This document shows, in pieces, positions 63,384 through 64,000 of a DNA stretch of 64,000 bases (position 1 is its first letter; every line of letters begins with the position of its first letter). The translations under genes were made by a program, and so were the position numbers. Source of the DNA: Motacilla alba alba (taxonomy: Eukaryota > Chordata > Aves > Passeriformes > Motacillidae); the NCBI RefSeq assembly GCF_015832195.1, contig NC_052017.1, positions 107,916,929-107,980,928 on the forward strand, written 5' to 3'. The notes under the pieces are model-generated. The model saw nothing but the letters and a program-made list of their open reading frames with translations. It made no database searches and was not told the DNA's origin.

Positions 63384-64000
63384 CTTTGGGGGGATGGATT
63401 AACTTTTGAATGATGGGAAAAAAATCCCAACATGAAGTCAGGAAATCACCTGGAGTTATCACCCTAAAATGCACACTTACACTCAACAGTGAAATTGCAC
63501 AAGACAACATCTACCGTTTGTGATTCTGTTTTTCACATGTCAGTTTCTTTACATGTGGTTTTCTGATGACTAAGAAGACAAATCACTGGCTACCAGCGTG
63601 CCAAAATGGTTAATTGCTATAGTTCAAGTTGGATAATTTAATATATAATGTGGTTCAGTAGAAAATATCCTAAGTAGGAAAGAGATGACTGAAAAAGTCA
63701 ATCTAGTCATACAGAAACATTCATAAATAACATAGAATCACTGAGAAGCATGAAGAGAGTTCTTTTTTGCAAATATATCATGTTCCACTTTTGAAATTAG
63801 CAGTTAAGAATGGATTAAACATACTTTTTGAATCATTTAGGTGAACAAATGCAAGAACAGGAACTAAACGAAATAAGACTATCCTCCATTTCACTTTTCA
63901 TTAAAACTGAACTTTAATCTCAGCTTTAGGTAGCAGAACTAAAAAAAGGTCAGATTTTTGTAGGTAATGTAATCTGCAAAATCTCATTACTGCATGATGG
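63381..64000. other. Unique non-coding DNA
   Basis: Nothing recognisable is seen to the end of the window. Confidence 0.6.

Overview
This is a 64-kb stretch of A+T-rich vertebrate nuclear DNA, almost certainly from a bird. Ten fragments of the CR1 LINE are recognisable by the typical avian 3' end (tandem copies of ATTCTATG/ATTCTGTG). Two solo endogenous-retrovirus LTRs are of kinds I know from bird genomes. One of them (9050-9437) matches my memory of an LTR common in songbirds, so a passerine is the best guess, not proven. I see no bacterial features, no rRNA or tRNA gene, no CRISPR array, and no long open reading frame that looks like a complete protein gene. The longest frames (about 100-142 codons) are what chance gives in DNA of this size, or come from repeats. 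The window is therefore intergenic or lies within one or more long introns.

Layout: 1-15.6 kb is mostly unique A+T-rich DNA. It holds one CR1 fragment (3.4 kb), an unclassified block with a hairpin and a 23-bp tandem duplication (5.2-5.5 kb), an 86-bp diverged direct repeat (7654-7739 and 8925-9010) and a solo LTR (9050-9437). From 15.7 to 35.5 kb there are seven minus-strand CR1 copies. One is internally deleted: it keeps endonuclease/linker relics joined to the 3' terminal region with most of the reverse transcriptase missing. A short candidate coding exon (32813-32865, plus strand) lies in this part. From 35.5 to 54 kb the DNA is unique, apart from a solo LTR with a perfect 5-bp target-site duplication (46077-46584) and a G+C-rich unclassified block (52.4-52.7 kb). 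From 54 to 64 kb come a long (TA)n tract, the only plus-strand CR1, a probable ancient interspersed repeat (59.2-59.7 kb), a 1.1-kb CR1 with reverse-transcriptase relics (60.8-61.9 kb), and a (GT)15 microsatellite.

Nine of ten CR1 copies and one of two LTRs lie on the minus strand. LINEs inside introns tend to be antisense to the host gene, so this fits (but does not prove) a host transcript running along the plus strand. The best candidate exon is also on the plus strand. I found nothing that amounts to a new multi-gene system. The most useful leads are that exon, the 86-bp direct repeat of unknown family, the internally deleted CR1, and a hairpin-forming insertion inside a CR1 copy.
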